The notes under the pieces are model-generated. The model ran no database searches. It was given only the letters and a program-made list of their open reading frames with translations, and had not been told where the DNA came from. 64,000 bases of DNA from Phragmites australis (lineage: Eukaryota; Streptophyta; Magnoliopsida; Poales; Poaceae): contig NC_084937.1 of the NCBI RefSeq assembly GCF_958298935.1, positions 25,677,568-25,741,567 on the forward strand, given 5' to 3'. The position numbers and the translations under genes were made by a program. Positions 22,401 to 34,141 of this stretch are shown here, piece after piece. Position 1 is the stretch's first letter; every line of letters begins with the position of its first letter.

Positions 22401-25400
22401 ATAGAGGTGCAATCTGTTTTTCAGTGTCTCTGCGAGCTTCTCCTCCCTTTCCTTCTGTACAACCTACAGTCATAATTGAACCCTTGAATGAATACTACAG
22501 CAGAAACTAGAAAAAGCATGAAATACGAAGTAGCATATTTTATATATTGAGTATGTAAAAGTAAAACAATAAAAAAAACAGAGATTTGGGTAGCATTTTC
22601 ATACAGCTACAGTATAACTGCATCAAGCGCACTTAATCTCAGTCAATAAGGATAAATACCATGCAGAAAGAACTTAGAGAGTGTATTATGTGATGCTGGT
22701 GTTTCTCAACTTCATCGTGCGTGGAGGCTTGCCAGGGTTTGCAGTACATGAAAGTTGTCAAAGAGTTGAAGAGGCTGAGCATGTAAGCCGACACTCCACA
22801 TGTGAGGTGTAACACACAGGTAAGGCATTAACTGCAAAAGGTAATCTGGCATTCTAACATTCAATTTTATTTACTTTGTTGAGTAAGTGAAAAGTAAGTC
22901 TGCCACAGATTGAAGACTTCTCCTTCCGTATCAGGATTTAACAAACAAATTGGAGAAATAAAAAATTATTTAAAAATTCAGTGTCAAAGTTTTAGTGTTT
23001 GACGATTGCCTTTGTATAACCAGACACACATTATGTTAGAAAATGTAAGTTTAACGAAGATAAGATAAACATTCACAAATATTTCCTCTGATGTCTCACG
23101 ATGTTTCTGACTTCTAGTGTCAGGAGATGTGTTTCGCTGGACAAAAGTTTCAGTTTCACTATTAAATTCTTAAAGTAATAGTTAAAAGTGTATAACAATA
23201 AGATGCCATGACTTGATTGCATAGTATATAGTGGGAAGCTAAAAGAGAATCGTAGGCTTGTTTGGTAGAGCTCCCCCTGATGCAAATTCTTTAGAGAGAG
23301 TGATTCTCTGAGGAAAGTAATTCTGTGGCTGAAAGTGATTCTCTAAGGTAAACTCTATAGAGAGTGATTATGTGTGGAAAATGAATCAGAGGAAATTACT
23401 TTTTTCAGCTCCTAGCATTTAATTCATTTCAAATAATCACTCCCACAAATTCCACTCAGAGAGCTAAAAACTGAAAAAAGTTGTTTGGCAGAGCTCCCCC
23501 TGATTCCAATTGGGAAGCTGCTCTAGGAGCTCTGACAAACAGGCCCTGTCTTATATGCAAAACAAACAGTTCTGGATTTCAAATCAATAATGAATGTTAG
23601 ATAGAATGGATTATCCATAAATCATTCTGTTAAAGGCCCATACTCGCATTTGCTCTTGCAATATCCTTTCATCGATCTGTTCCTCATCACCACTAAAGAC
23701 ATCAAGTGAAGCCATGGACACCATCACCAGTTGACCAATATAATCCTCAAAAAGCTCGCTACCAAACAGCAATGCAAAAATTGCTGCAGGATCAATTATT
23801 GCTTCCCTACAGGATGTTGACAGAAAACAAGTTAGAATGTTATCATCTCACAAGATTTGACAGCATATGAGATCAAATCACCAGTTACATTGTCAGAGCT
23901 ACAACTGGGAAAAGAACTAAAGAAGAAAACAATTCATTGTCTCTCTAAGCACAGTCAACAACACAAATATTTTCTCCTAGACCACTCCAGTTCTTTGAAA
24001 ATTGTTTTCACAAATAACATCATGGGAAGTATTTCAATTGTACGTACGTCGAAATACCAGCTTTCCCATATGAGTCATAGGCTTGACGCTGTGCGGGGTC
24101 ATTGAGTACTTGGTATGCCTCCCCCAATTCCTGCACTTGTAGTAACTCAGATGAGGATATGTTTCCTCTTTTAAAGAGTCAAATTTGTGTAGTGACATCA
24201 AATCGTATTCCAAAGAGACAAGATGCATAGCAGAGTAAATATACTGCAACTATGCTCAGCATATTGCAAAGGAAACTTGATAATGCACTAAATGCTCTCG
24301 CAAGATAGCAGCTAATGCAAGCCATTAGCGGTTGAGAGAGTCACATGACAAAGTAAAATCACCCATTGTCACTGATATCAAATGTGGCCCTAGGTCCCAC
24401 ATGTCAGCCTCACATCAGATGGCATCCAATTTATGCATGTTTGTACCTGGTACTGAGCTAATTATACCTAATAATTACGATATTTTTTCTGCCAATATAG
24501 GACAGTTCATGATGTACAAATCAGTTGGTAAAGTAAAGTTGTTTTGGCCACAAAACTTGTAGGGGATCTAGGTTCTATTGTCTGATTCTTGATTGTGTAT
24601 TGATGGGCAGAGAAGATGTATTTGCTTAGTTATTGCAAGGTAAACATCTTTCACTGAACCATTTGTAATAAACCTCAAAATAATTTTATCTGCTTAGCAT
24701 CAGTTCATCACCCAATAAGTTTGCAACATGCCAACATAAATAATGCTCCCTGGCGTTTGTTTCGCTCCCTTCAGCACAACTAGGGAGAGTGAACACCTTT
24801 CACAATCACCCCATTGCAAACTTATGAAATATTTGTAGGCTTCATGGCGCAATGATACCACCAGATCCCGAAAGGCCACAATGCTACATTTCGAGATATG
24901 ACAGGATCAGAGGAACAAGAGTGATTGCCCGCATCCGGGCGCTAGCCCGGTTGGGAAGGACGGCGCTAGCACAGCGCGAGCGCTCGAGCCAGCCCGCGTT
25001 CGCTCGCACGGAGCGGACGCGCACGGAGCGGCCTCGCTCAACCCCGCCTCCAAAGAAGGCCGTGGAAATGGGTCCCACTGTTCAAAAAAAACAGCAGACG
25101 ATTGCCAGTAGACGATTTCCTGCTCAGTGGCAGCAGCAGCAGCATGATAGGTACAGAGTGAGTAGGATCACGGTGTTGCAGCTGAGAGGCTGAACAACCA
25201 ATGAGTATGACGCAACCAAACAACAGTAGGACAGGGCGAACACTTGCCTGGAACTTCTCCGCCGCGAGCGGATCATTGGGGTTCTTGTCCGGATGGACCT
25301 GCCTCGCCTGCAACACCATCAGCAACCAGAATGAGCCCAAATCGACGCGAAACCCACCAGAAACATCAACCGGCAAGGGGGCGTGTCACCTTGATGTAGT

Positions 25401-25476
25401 ATGCCTTCTTGATCTCGGCCTCAGTGGCCGCCGGGCTCACTTCCAGCACGTCGTAGTACCCCGTCTCCCTTACCAT
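19447..25476 (-). CDS. DnaJ chaperone with DnaJ-X domain (DNAJ10-like)
   Basis: Ten minus-strand exons assemble without a break to 395 residues: 25476-25390, 25307-25248, 24130-24048, 23806-23644, 22463-22334, 22065-21907, 21786-21608, 21490-21410, 21328-21185 and 19548-19447. The J domain covers about residues 1-75, with the HPD motif ([10 protein letters not shown], residues 34-36) that stimulates Hsp70 ATPase. The DnaJ-X region follows ([56 protein letters not shown]). The C-terminus is a Ser/Pro-rich tail ending in [16 protein letters not shown]. Length matches plant DNAJ10-type proteins. Intron 2 uses a GC donor (CAG|GCAAGT). The last intron is 1.64 kb and holds foreign-looking sequence. 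A MITE sits in intron 4. The 5' leader carries a (CT)n tract. Confidence 0.93.
19549..21184. other. Long last intron of the DnaJ gene with possible insertion
   Basis: The intron is 1636 bp. Between about 19800 and 20640 are plus-strand frames (for example 20193-20429 with '[20 protein letters not shown]') not matching any family I recognise. The intron splits the tail between Gln (PPYSQ) and Ser (SPYVEAPQF). Confidence 0.5.
23255..23546. mobile_element. MITE in DnaJ intron 4
   Basis: The ends are GGCTTGTTTGGTAGAGCTCC and, inverted, GGGCCTGTTTGTCAGAGCTCC. The inside has repeated 'gtgattctct' motifs. A related, shorter copy is at 61165-61380. The target duplication was not resolved. Confidence 0.65.
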
Positions 25477-25506
25477 CGAACCAATCTACTCCCTACTCCT
25501 CCCTTC

Positions 25507-25508
<2 letters not shown>

Positions 25509-25566
<58 letters not shown>
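25509..25566. repeat. (CT)n microsatellite in the DnaJ leader
   Basis: About 29 uninterrupted CT units lie 33-90 bp upstream of the DnaJ start codon (GA repeats on the sense strand). GA/CT tracts are common in plant leaders. Length variation here could affect expression. Confidence 0.95.
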
Positions 25567-25570
<4 letters not shown>

Positions 25571-26011
25571 CCCCTGCTCCGGCTCGATCGGAGCCCCCGA
25601 GATCTCCGCCCGCCGCTCCTCTCCTCTCCCTCCCTCCCCGCGGCTATGTGGTGCGGTGCGAGACAGCGAGACAGGGGTCGGGGTGGTGGAGGAGGAGCCG
25701 GCGCAGCGCTGCTGTGGCGGCTGGGGATTCCGATGATAAAGCGCGTCGAATAATTCTTCGCGCACTTTCCCCGTCCGCCGTGTTACTATAATGCGAGGAT
25801 GAGTCACATCGACATGGGACGACGAGACCCAGAGTCCAGATCGGGTTTCCTGGTAAACCCCACACGCACGCTCAAACCGAGGTTGTTTAGCGTAATCCGC
25901 TCGCTAATCTCTCTGGTTAGCGAGTGATTATCGCGCTGGCGTGGCTCCAATTAGTGAACTGGAGCACATGGAGCGCCGGACCACATGGCCGGTGGAGGCA
26001 GGTGGGCGCTG

Positions 26012-27512
26012 GCTCGAGGACCTTTCTTATTTTTATATTTTTTAATCTGAAAATTGCAAATATGTGCGTTCGTGGAAGCAAGGTTAATAAAAAAATCGTT
26101 TTAGCATTCGACGATTTATCAATCGATTTTTTTATTATCCACGTTGCCGATAACAGTTCGAATTTGTCTGTAATAGTTTGATTTTAACGATTTATCGAGT
26201 AATTTTCTCGAATTTTAGTGAAATTTAAAAAAATCAAAAAATGATTCAACCTTATAGAATTAATAACTAATTCATCTGAGCTCCAAATCAAGTGAAACAA
26301 ATTTTGTTGGTTTCCTTTTAAGAAGATCTACATGATAAAGGTATTTATACTCATAAAAAACTTGAATATTTTCTGCGAGAAAATGTATTTGCTAAACCAA
26401 GTTAAATGCAAAGTTTATTCTTTGCTAATCCAAAAAATCATGAAACTAATTTTTTTAGTCTCCTTAAATGATCCCATGTCTTATAAAATACATTTTCTCA
26501 TGAAATAGTTATTGTTACATGTAGGATTGTATAAATATGTTGTAACTAGATTAATTCATAACTAACCCATCACACCTCCAAAATTAATGAGATCACTTTT
26601 ATTAGTTTACTTATACTATGATTTATGTAGGAAAAATAATGGTAGACATGAGAAAATTAGTTACAATGTTGTTTCTTAACATATTCACTTTATGCTTATG
26701 AATTTGTAAAAATCATGTACAAATTAATATAACTCTAAATAAAGTGAAACCAATTTTAAAGATTCTCTTAAGATACTCCCTACATAAAAAAATATGTGTT
26801 TATATATTAAGATTTTTTTTAACATAAGTTAATAAATAAGCTGCACGCTTCAACTTTTTTCTTTTTTTTTTCAAACTTCCTACCTATAGAATATGATGCC
26901 AACGACACTATTTCTGATTTTTTTAATAGAATGCCTTAGAATTGTCTCTAGTTTTTTAGACTTTTTAGACTTTTTTAATTTTTTTAATTCAAATTCGAAA
27001 ACCGATCGGTTTATAAAGTCGATGTGGTTCGGTAAGCTCGATAACCACAGTTACAGATCGATAACCGGCGATTTTTCAAACCCTGCGTGGAAGAGTGACA
27101 TAGATTTGCCTTCCAACAAGAGACAAGTTAAAAAAAATAAAAATACAGTGTTCCAATGTTCTAAAGAATTAAAACACTATTGAAATAGTCATAAAAAATC
27201 TAAAGAAAATTATGGTGTAGAGAATACAGTCGTCTAGCTCTGAAATTTGTCCTTTTTTCTCATTCTACAGGTAATTATTTGCGTTGAAATTTTTTGGAGC
27301 ACTAGATTATAGCATATTCTACACCATAATCTTTTTAAAATTTTCATGACCATTTTGATAGTGGTTTGAATTTTAAGAGCATTAAAACATTGTATTTTAT
27401 TTTTTAACTTATCATCCATGGGAAGGAACATAGAATTACATAATTTTAAAACAACGTAAATATTTGCAATTTTTTGACTTAAAAAATTAAAAAAAAAAAA
27501 CCTGACTCGAGA
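26012..27512. mobile_element. Foldback element copy 2, split by a hAT element
   Basis: The outer arms are inverted copies of each other: 'ctcgagg…tatttttatattttttaatc' at 26014 and its complement near 27470-27512. The inner arms ('tagagaatacagtcgtctagctct' and 'gagcactagattatagcatattctaca') match the 18425-18911 element. The arm is interrupted at 26079-27085 by hAT copy 2 together with one copy of its target site. Without the insert the element is about 0.5 kb, like copy 1. Confidence 0.7.
26079..27085 (+). mobile_element. Non-autonomous hAT-like element, copy 2, perfect 8-bp TSD
   Basis: The ends are CAAGGTTAATAA and (inverted) CAGGGTTTGAAA. The 8-bp duplication CGTGGAAG flanks it at 26071-26078 and 27086-27093, perfectly preserved. 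It is 1007 bp, AT-rich and lacks a transposase. It is collinear with copy 1 (10378-11430). Confidence 0.9.
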
Positions 27513-29910
27513 GGCAAGCGGTGCCGTCGGAGACGAAGGCCTAGTACCGTGTGGTGACTGGGTTTGGGGTCTGTGCGGGCGCATCAGCTGGTAATCACTG
27601 AGCTGGACAAGGCCCACATGCTGCTGATTGCCTGATTGTACCTGAAAATTTCCTTTTGGACTGCAACTGAAATTGAACTTTTGGAAAGCATGAGCAATTT
27701 CTCCAGTCCTGAAAAGTTTTCGATTTCATTCAATACCCACGAGGCTAGAATGCAAGAAATTTTAGGGGTGTAAATTAATTAAATTAAAAGTATCCACTGA
27801 CTCTCTTTAATTCAATCAATAATATTATTTTTTAAAAATTTACTTAATTTAAGAAAAATAGTATTATTAGTTAAATTAAAGATTGTCGGTAGTATCCTTG
27901 GCTCACCAATTGACAAATTCACTGGAACTTGTACAGATTTTAACAGCAAGCAATACCGATATCGTCATGGATAAATTCGCTGCAATGGAGACTTTATTCA
28001 GGGGATATAGTGGTTACTGGAAAAAGGCTTATGGAATTCCAAGGCTTATTTCGAAGACGCGTCAGGACTTCAGGAACTCGCCCCCATTTGGTCTGGCTTT
28101 TGCTGCACCCGTGGAGCCTGAGTGGATTTCTTCAAATCAAAAGAAGAAAAGGGGCTCGGATGGGCGGTGGATACAGCCTAAATTGTACGGAGTACATACG
28201 TGTAAACCCATTAGTCCGACACCCCTAAGCTCGGAAAGCCACCTAATCGCATCCGCATGTGTATAACTAGCGCAGAACATGCATGGATCACGTGTTCATA
28301 TGCATGGCTACATCTAAGGATTAGGATTTGCGAAGAACATTATGGAGGCTACACCAGCGGTGAATCTTTAGGGAAGAGGTGGAAAAGTCTCAAACCCTCG
28401 TATCGACTGCTATTTCTCGATAGCCCTCTCTATTTCTTGTAAGAGAAGGAGGAGAAGATGAGAGAGGTAAGGTGGGAAAAGAGCAGAAAGAAGATTGACT
28501 CTTCTATGACTTTGTTCTATTTATTATTGGCTATTATAAGTGATGAAGTTTATGCCGAAATTTAGCGAGGATCAATAAAATTAAATGAGCTCTAACTGAA
28601 CTAAGAAGAGACCGAATTAATAAAATATGAATAATTATGTCCAAAATACATTACAAAATACAGAAAATTTATTAAGCCGAAAAGACTACGGTCTACCTTG
28701 ATCGCCACCATGGTGCACCCTTGGCTACGTTGGGCGGCGACGACAGGACGACAACCCTTCATCGCTAAGGCAGAACAATTCATCGGCCTGCTTTGTGTTT
28801 GTGGGGGTCTTCTTTTAAATTGCTTCCCATGGAATCTTGATCCAAAGTGTTTTTAAAGTCCCCTCAAGGCGAGCTAATAATGAATCGATGGTTCATAATG
28901 CATGCCTCCTTTAGTTGCTGAGCAAGCAAGCAAGGGCAGGATAGTGTGGCTGGGTTACCGAGGCTGACGCGGCGACGACCAAACGAGACGCGAAACGTGG
29001 GTGGGGAATGGATCACCGCGACAGGCTCGTGAATTATGTATGAGTGGTGAATGGCGAGAAGATGTCGCGACCTGGATGGCTGGCCAGGCCCGGCCCCTGG
29101 ATCTGCTGTATGCGAATAACGCTTCTTCCCCGGGCCTCGCAGCCCAGCGTGGCGCGACCACCAGATATCGCCAGTAATTTGGATGTTGCGGCCATGATTA
29201 GTACGTACGCCCACCATCACGTACCTAATTCGATTACAGTATTCACATGACCAGCGATCTGCCTTTGGGGCTGTGAGCTTGTCGCTTTCAGAAATCAGAA
29301 ATGGAGAATGCAAATTTCAATCGGACTCATGGAGTGTGTATATATCTCTACCGTATAAAAATGAGTTAGTACTTATATCATATCTTTCCTACTCTACTTT
29401 TATCTAATAAAAACTCTTAAAATTTAAATAATTTACTTATTTTTACTATTTATACTCGTCCTCTAACCTCTCAATCTTATTAAAAGCTATGGATATAAAA
29501 TCAGTTTTACTACTAAAAATAAATAAATAAATTAAGAGAAAAATTAGCGGATAGTCTCCTTATTTTTTCGGATCTATCTGAAATCAAACTACAATATTAC
29601 TCCTATGACACATCTACGTCTCCATATCTTGAGTATATGCTTAATGTTATCATGTTCAATGTTTTTATATTTTCGTTGTAACGAATAATGATTTAGCTAG
29701 TATATATCTAGCACTTTGATAAAAAAAAAAACTAGAATCAGGTGTTCCATAGGTTGACAAATAAGAAAATGAAAGAGCACGACTGAAATTTTATCTTGCA
29801 TAAGCCACTGTTTACGGCTTTATGCCAACCACTACGTTTGGAGGGGGCGAAGGAAGTTGAGGTGCTGTTTGGTTTCTTATCATGCTATGTCAAAGTTTTC
29901 TGCTAAAAAT
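27513..29910. other. Intergenic, no gene recognised
   Basis: A 127-codon frame at 27883-28266 (+) and a 149-codon frame at 28864-29313 (-) are open but show no domain, codon bias or splice context. The stretch about 29340-29750 is AT-rich. Confidence 0.45.
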
Positions 29911-31715
29911 TTGGGGTCTGTTTGGTTCTGACCGTGGTTTGCCACAACTAAGATTAGGTATATGCTAGAGTAGTGGCGTGCTAACTTTGCAGTAAAATTG
30001 AGTTGTTTGATTTGCTGTCATGCCTAACTTTAGTTGTGACAAATTTGAATGAGGCCACTATTTAGATTGTTGCAATAAAAGATACCATAAGTTTAGCAAA
30101 TATATGCGGCAAATATTTGATTCATGACCAAAGTTGAGTATAATCAGCTCAATATATGAAGTGGTAAGGTTACCACTTGAAGTAAGTACATAGCATGTGG
30201 ACATAGCATTGGCAGCGTAGGGCTGTATCTGTTGCTCACATTTCAGTTTTAGCAAGATTAGAAATAGAATAGTAGAATCTGCACTGAGTTATTGCAATGA
30301 AATCCTACTTCAATTTCTACGTTTTTGATTAGCTGGAGAAAGAAGCTAGGAACGTTGATAGAGCATTTGCTGACATTGTTGCAATGTATGAATGGGATTA
30401 TTCTTGTTTTGTGCATCAGTTGAAGCATTCTATGTCATGCATCAAACAGAAGCCAAGACCTATCTACGTTAAATCGTTCTTATGTATATCTCTACAGTCT
30501 ACATATTCACAAACTGTGAAGAGAACTCTGTACCTGAATGAAATTCTCCAGGTGAAGCCTTCAATTTTGAGAGAAAACAAGGCCCCATCTTTTGGCTCTA
30601 AATTTGGGCAAGATCAATAATATTGTGGGTATCTGGAACTACTCCAATCTGTCTATAAACAAGGTTCAACAATGGAGACATCGACATCATGCTTTGACAA
30701 GATAATATTGCTGGCCAGATCCTTTATTAATTGCTTAATGCTTTGAGCTATGATGATTCTACAAGTGCTCCAGTCGTCTGCTTCCATATCAACTCTCAGG
30801 TAGGTGAAATGGTCCTGAATGCTCAAGCTGGACATGGAGATGCACGTAGCAGCACAAATGAAGGGGCAAATGTTAGAACAGAAGCTACAGAGAGACCGTT
30901 TTTGAGTTGTTAGCAAGTTATAAACTTTTAAACCTGCAGCAATCTAGGTCTTCATCACTGTCATCACAAATCTACTCAATTGTGTTGCCTTCAGAATCCA
31001 CTATACACCTTTAACCAGAGTAATACAAACAAATGAATATTCGACCTTTTGTTTTTATTGGAAAAGAGGGATAGACATATCACTAGCATTAACCTTTGCA
31101 TTCGTCATGTTTGGATAGCTTAGATCAAGCTGCTTCCATATCAAGTCCTTGATCCAATTCTATACACTGGTTAATCAAGTTTAAATACAAATCACATCTA
31201 AACTGAAAACAATAACATGTAAAGCAGAATTAGTATAATTGAGAAGCAAATGCAGCTAGCTAAGTACTTGTTCTCTTGAGTTCCTTTGATTGCAACAACT
31301 ATCGAATTTAGATTATGAGCTACGCCAAACAAATGTCATATATTCACGTTACATGAAACCGCACCACATAATTAAACGCATCAATAATCATTGACAACTA
31401 ATTCAAAGCATTACATTACATAATTTTGCAGCTAGCATAAATTAAGATGTTAGCATAAGGCATGGCATCACATAAGTAAAACAAAAAGAGCAATCTTTAA
31501 ATTGTATCCCACCGGATGCAACATAGCATCCCAAAATTACACAAAAGCATCAACAACTACTAGTCATCAATTGCAAAGGACCACTCCAATCTGCCCTATC
31601 CAAAAGCATCAACAAAAGCATCAATAATCTGTGTGCTTGGCTGATGAGCACATACATGTGCAGTAGCAAAAGAAGGTCACCAATACACTCTTTAATAGAA
31701 TTCCAACTACCATTA

Positions 31716-32036
31716 GTGACCATCTTGACCACATAAGAACCGGTACACCCAAGTCTCCGTAGTAGTGTCACTGGAACCATCAAGCCAACCATGCATACCC
31801 TCATTTTCAGGGTGTGCCAAGTAAACACCAAGACTGATTTTATCATTTGTACGAATGGGCAAAGCCTCTAACCTCTTCCACAATGTAGCATGTGGGTTAT
31901 CAAGCTTTGGGACTGGGGGTGAAGGAGGTGGCTCAGTAAGAGACTTTGCAATTACCTTCATAGTGGTGCTGATTTCTTCAGTGGCATATGACAAACAACT
32001 GTTAGACTTTGGTGACTTCTTACTAGAGGACTTAAC
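31716..32036 (-). pseudogene. Myb/SANT-like transposon accessory protein fragment
   Basis: The minus strand reads 'LWKRLEALPIRTNDKISLG' then 'YLAHPENEGMHGWL' and 'TETWVYRFLCG'. The pattern resembles the C-terminal part of plant Myb/SANT-like proteins encoded by Harbinger elements, which bind the element ends and partner the transposase. The N-terminal DNA-binding part is not seen. The frame is fused upstream to Gypsy-like sequence, so the chimera is an insertion product. Confidence 0.4.
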
Positions 32037-32039
32037 TCC

Positions 32040-32862
32040 TCTTGGATAGCGATCAAGGCGTTTGACACACGTGGAGTGGTCTATCTTGCTGAAGGTGAGG
32101 GGTACCTTCGACCACTTCAGACACGGGCTCAGGCCCGGTGTGGTCACCCAATCGAGTTATCAACACGTACCGAAATGTAAAAACACGTCTCCTTACCTGA
32201 CGCGCCAACTATCGATGGTTAATTCCTGACAATGTATCCATGATATGTCGGATGATGGGTGCATGATCAACGTTTCTGGTGGTTATTGGTGTGTGTATCG
32301 AAGGAACTCAAGAACACCATGGTTTATCTAGTTTCAGGCATCCCTCGGTATAATAGCCCTACATCCTATATATTTTCTTATGAGTTGGATGGACTTATTC
32401 AGAGTCTCCCTTACAAACTCGGTCCTCCTCCCTTTATATAGCAGGAGGCGAGATGTACCATATACATACAAGCAGACTACGCCAAATAGGTGTCTGCCCT
32501 ATGCCTAACAAAAAACAGCTATGCCTAGGTCATCATTACAGGGGTATGACATGCCCGGCTCGCCCTGGTCATCCTGCACGCCTTGTCTCATCCGCCAAAC
32601 ACCGTCCCGCCCGCTGTAAGCCCGCCACGCTCGCCTGCCAGGCCATCCCGTAGCATTAAATGCTACGGGATCGGTCATACTGTCTCTGCACCAGCCCACG
32701 ACTTCGCTTATTGAAAGGGTGCCTGAAGAAGAAAAACGCATGAGTAAATGACATTAAATGTGATTAGACTGGTTACGTCCCTCCAGAAAATATCAACTGC
32801 TAACTGGCATCTACCAGCTTGGGCTCTCCTGACAGGGGATCCCCTTATTCTTTACATTGACA
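32040..32862 (-). mobile_element. Gypsy retroelement remnant: LTR, primer site, short coding piece
   Basis: Read on the minus strand, a putative LTR begins TGTCAATGTAAAG at 32862 and ends ATTAACCA at 32216 (647 bp), with a TATA-like 'tatataaagg' near 32435. It is followed at about 32210 by a primer-binding-like TTGGCGCGTCAGG. Then a short coding piece reads 'KWSKVPLTFSKIDHSTC' and 'RLDRYP', typical of the gag-pol spacer of grass Gypsy elements. All other coding sequence and the second LTR are missing. Confidence 0.6.
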
Positions 32863-33450
32863 GCAGGAGGACGGACGGTTGGTTGGCGTACACTAGCGGC
32901 CGGTCGGCGTACACAGGCGCATATACGGCCGGTTGTCGCTGCACACGGACTGATGGTGACGAATCCGAGCTCGGCGACCAACCCTAGCTCTGCAGCGCAC
33001 CTAAGCCCCACGACCCTGACTCCAAGTGCCATTCACCGGCTTCTCTACCACCATGGGGTGGGGGGCTACGCACTAGGCGAGTGAGGAGCACGCCAGGTGA
33101 GGTGGGGAATGGAGCACCCCAATGGTGAAGAAAGGACAAGGCTAGGAGCTGTCCAAGAGCCGTGGAGAAATATCCAGACACCTGTTCACGCCACCGAGAG
33201 GTACACGTGCCAAGAGTGCACGCCATTTTCTTTCCCTAGGCTGTAATCGCAACGCAGACTTTGGCGTGGCGTCGAACAGGTGGCGAACAACAAACATTCG
33301 GTGAGAAACGCTATGGCAAACCTCTTTAGACGCGCCTAACATTGTTTATCACCCCACAGTGCGGCAACGAAGCAAACACATGCCTAACTCGGTGTGACAC
33401 GCCTAACTTGCAGCGTGACAACTTGTAGATGCCAACTAAACAGACCCTTG

Positions 33451-34141
33451 GTTTGCCACGGTTTCTATGACAAACAAATCATCTGCCACAACTATGGTGA
33501 CATAAATATAGAATTCAACTGTTGAAAACATTGATAACATGCAAAACTTTAGCTAGGTAATGGGGTAAAAAAAAAAGTACCTGCACATTATTCCATTCCA
33601 TGTAGAATATCCAAGAAACATCGGCAAAGCACAAACCGGAAAATGCCAGTCCCATCCAATGGCAGTCCTGCGATGCTACCTTTTTGAACACGAAAAATTC
33701 AACTAGCAAAGTAGATATATAATTTATCAGAACTATTTATTTATATTAAGATTTATATTGAAAAGATAAATTAAAAAATTATAAAGTAAATTAAAAATTT
33801 ATCAAATAAATAAGTATGAAACGAGAGATAAACAAAAGATATGAATAACCGAGATAAATCTTACAGGCGCAAAGACATACCAAGCTGTATTTTCCCTAGC
33901 TTCCCTAGTGCCTCTTCCCCTCGACGGCCTCCCGCCACCGACACTTACCACCCCCCTCCGTCGGCTCGGCACACGTGCACTTGCTGTTGCCACTTCTCTT
34001 TCACAGATTGATCTCCTCCTCTTCAACCACCGCGAGATCTCCAGCTACCGCGCCCGCATTTCACAGATCCAGATCGACCCCACGTCCGAGATCCAGCTTT
34101 CTAGCCAGCCTCCGACCGAGCAGCGCGGAGCTCGGGGGAGG
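33451..34141 (+). promoter_or_regulatory. Promoter and 5' UTR region of the chitinase-like gene
   Basis: The 690 bp between the Harbinger end and the start codon include an AT-rich segment (33720-33830) and a C/T-rich leader-like stretch (33900-34140). The frame of the first exon stays open upstream to 33908, but that extension lacks conservation features; the membrane anchor begins right after the ATG at 34142. Confidence 0.4.

Larger units (their letters stand above)
29914..33447. mobile_element. PIF/Harbinger-like element with nested Gypsy remnant
   Basis: The ends are GGGTCTGTTTGGTT at 29914 and (inverted) GGGTCTGTTTAGTT at 33447, 13 of 14 equal. TTG flanks both ends (29911-29913, 33448-33450), consistent with a 3-bp target duplication. 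Subterminal sequences are rich in 'gccacaact' and 'gcctaact' motifs on both sides. The inside includes a Myb/SANT-like accessory ORF remnant (about 31720-32035, -) and a Gypsy fragment (about 32040-32862). No DDE transposase was found. The 3-bp duplication is weak evidence alone, so the exact limits are moderately sure. Confidence 0.6.

Noticed and set aside
33908..34141. N-terminal extension of the CTL1-like protein from an upstream in-frame ATG
   Set aside because: The extension is Pro/Ser/Arg-rich leader-like sequence. The family's membrane anchor follows directly after the ATG at 34142, so the downstream start is preferred.
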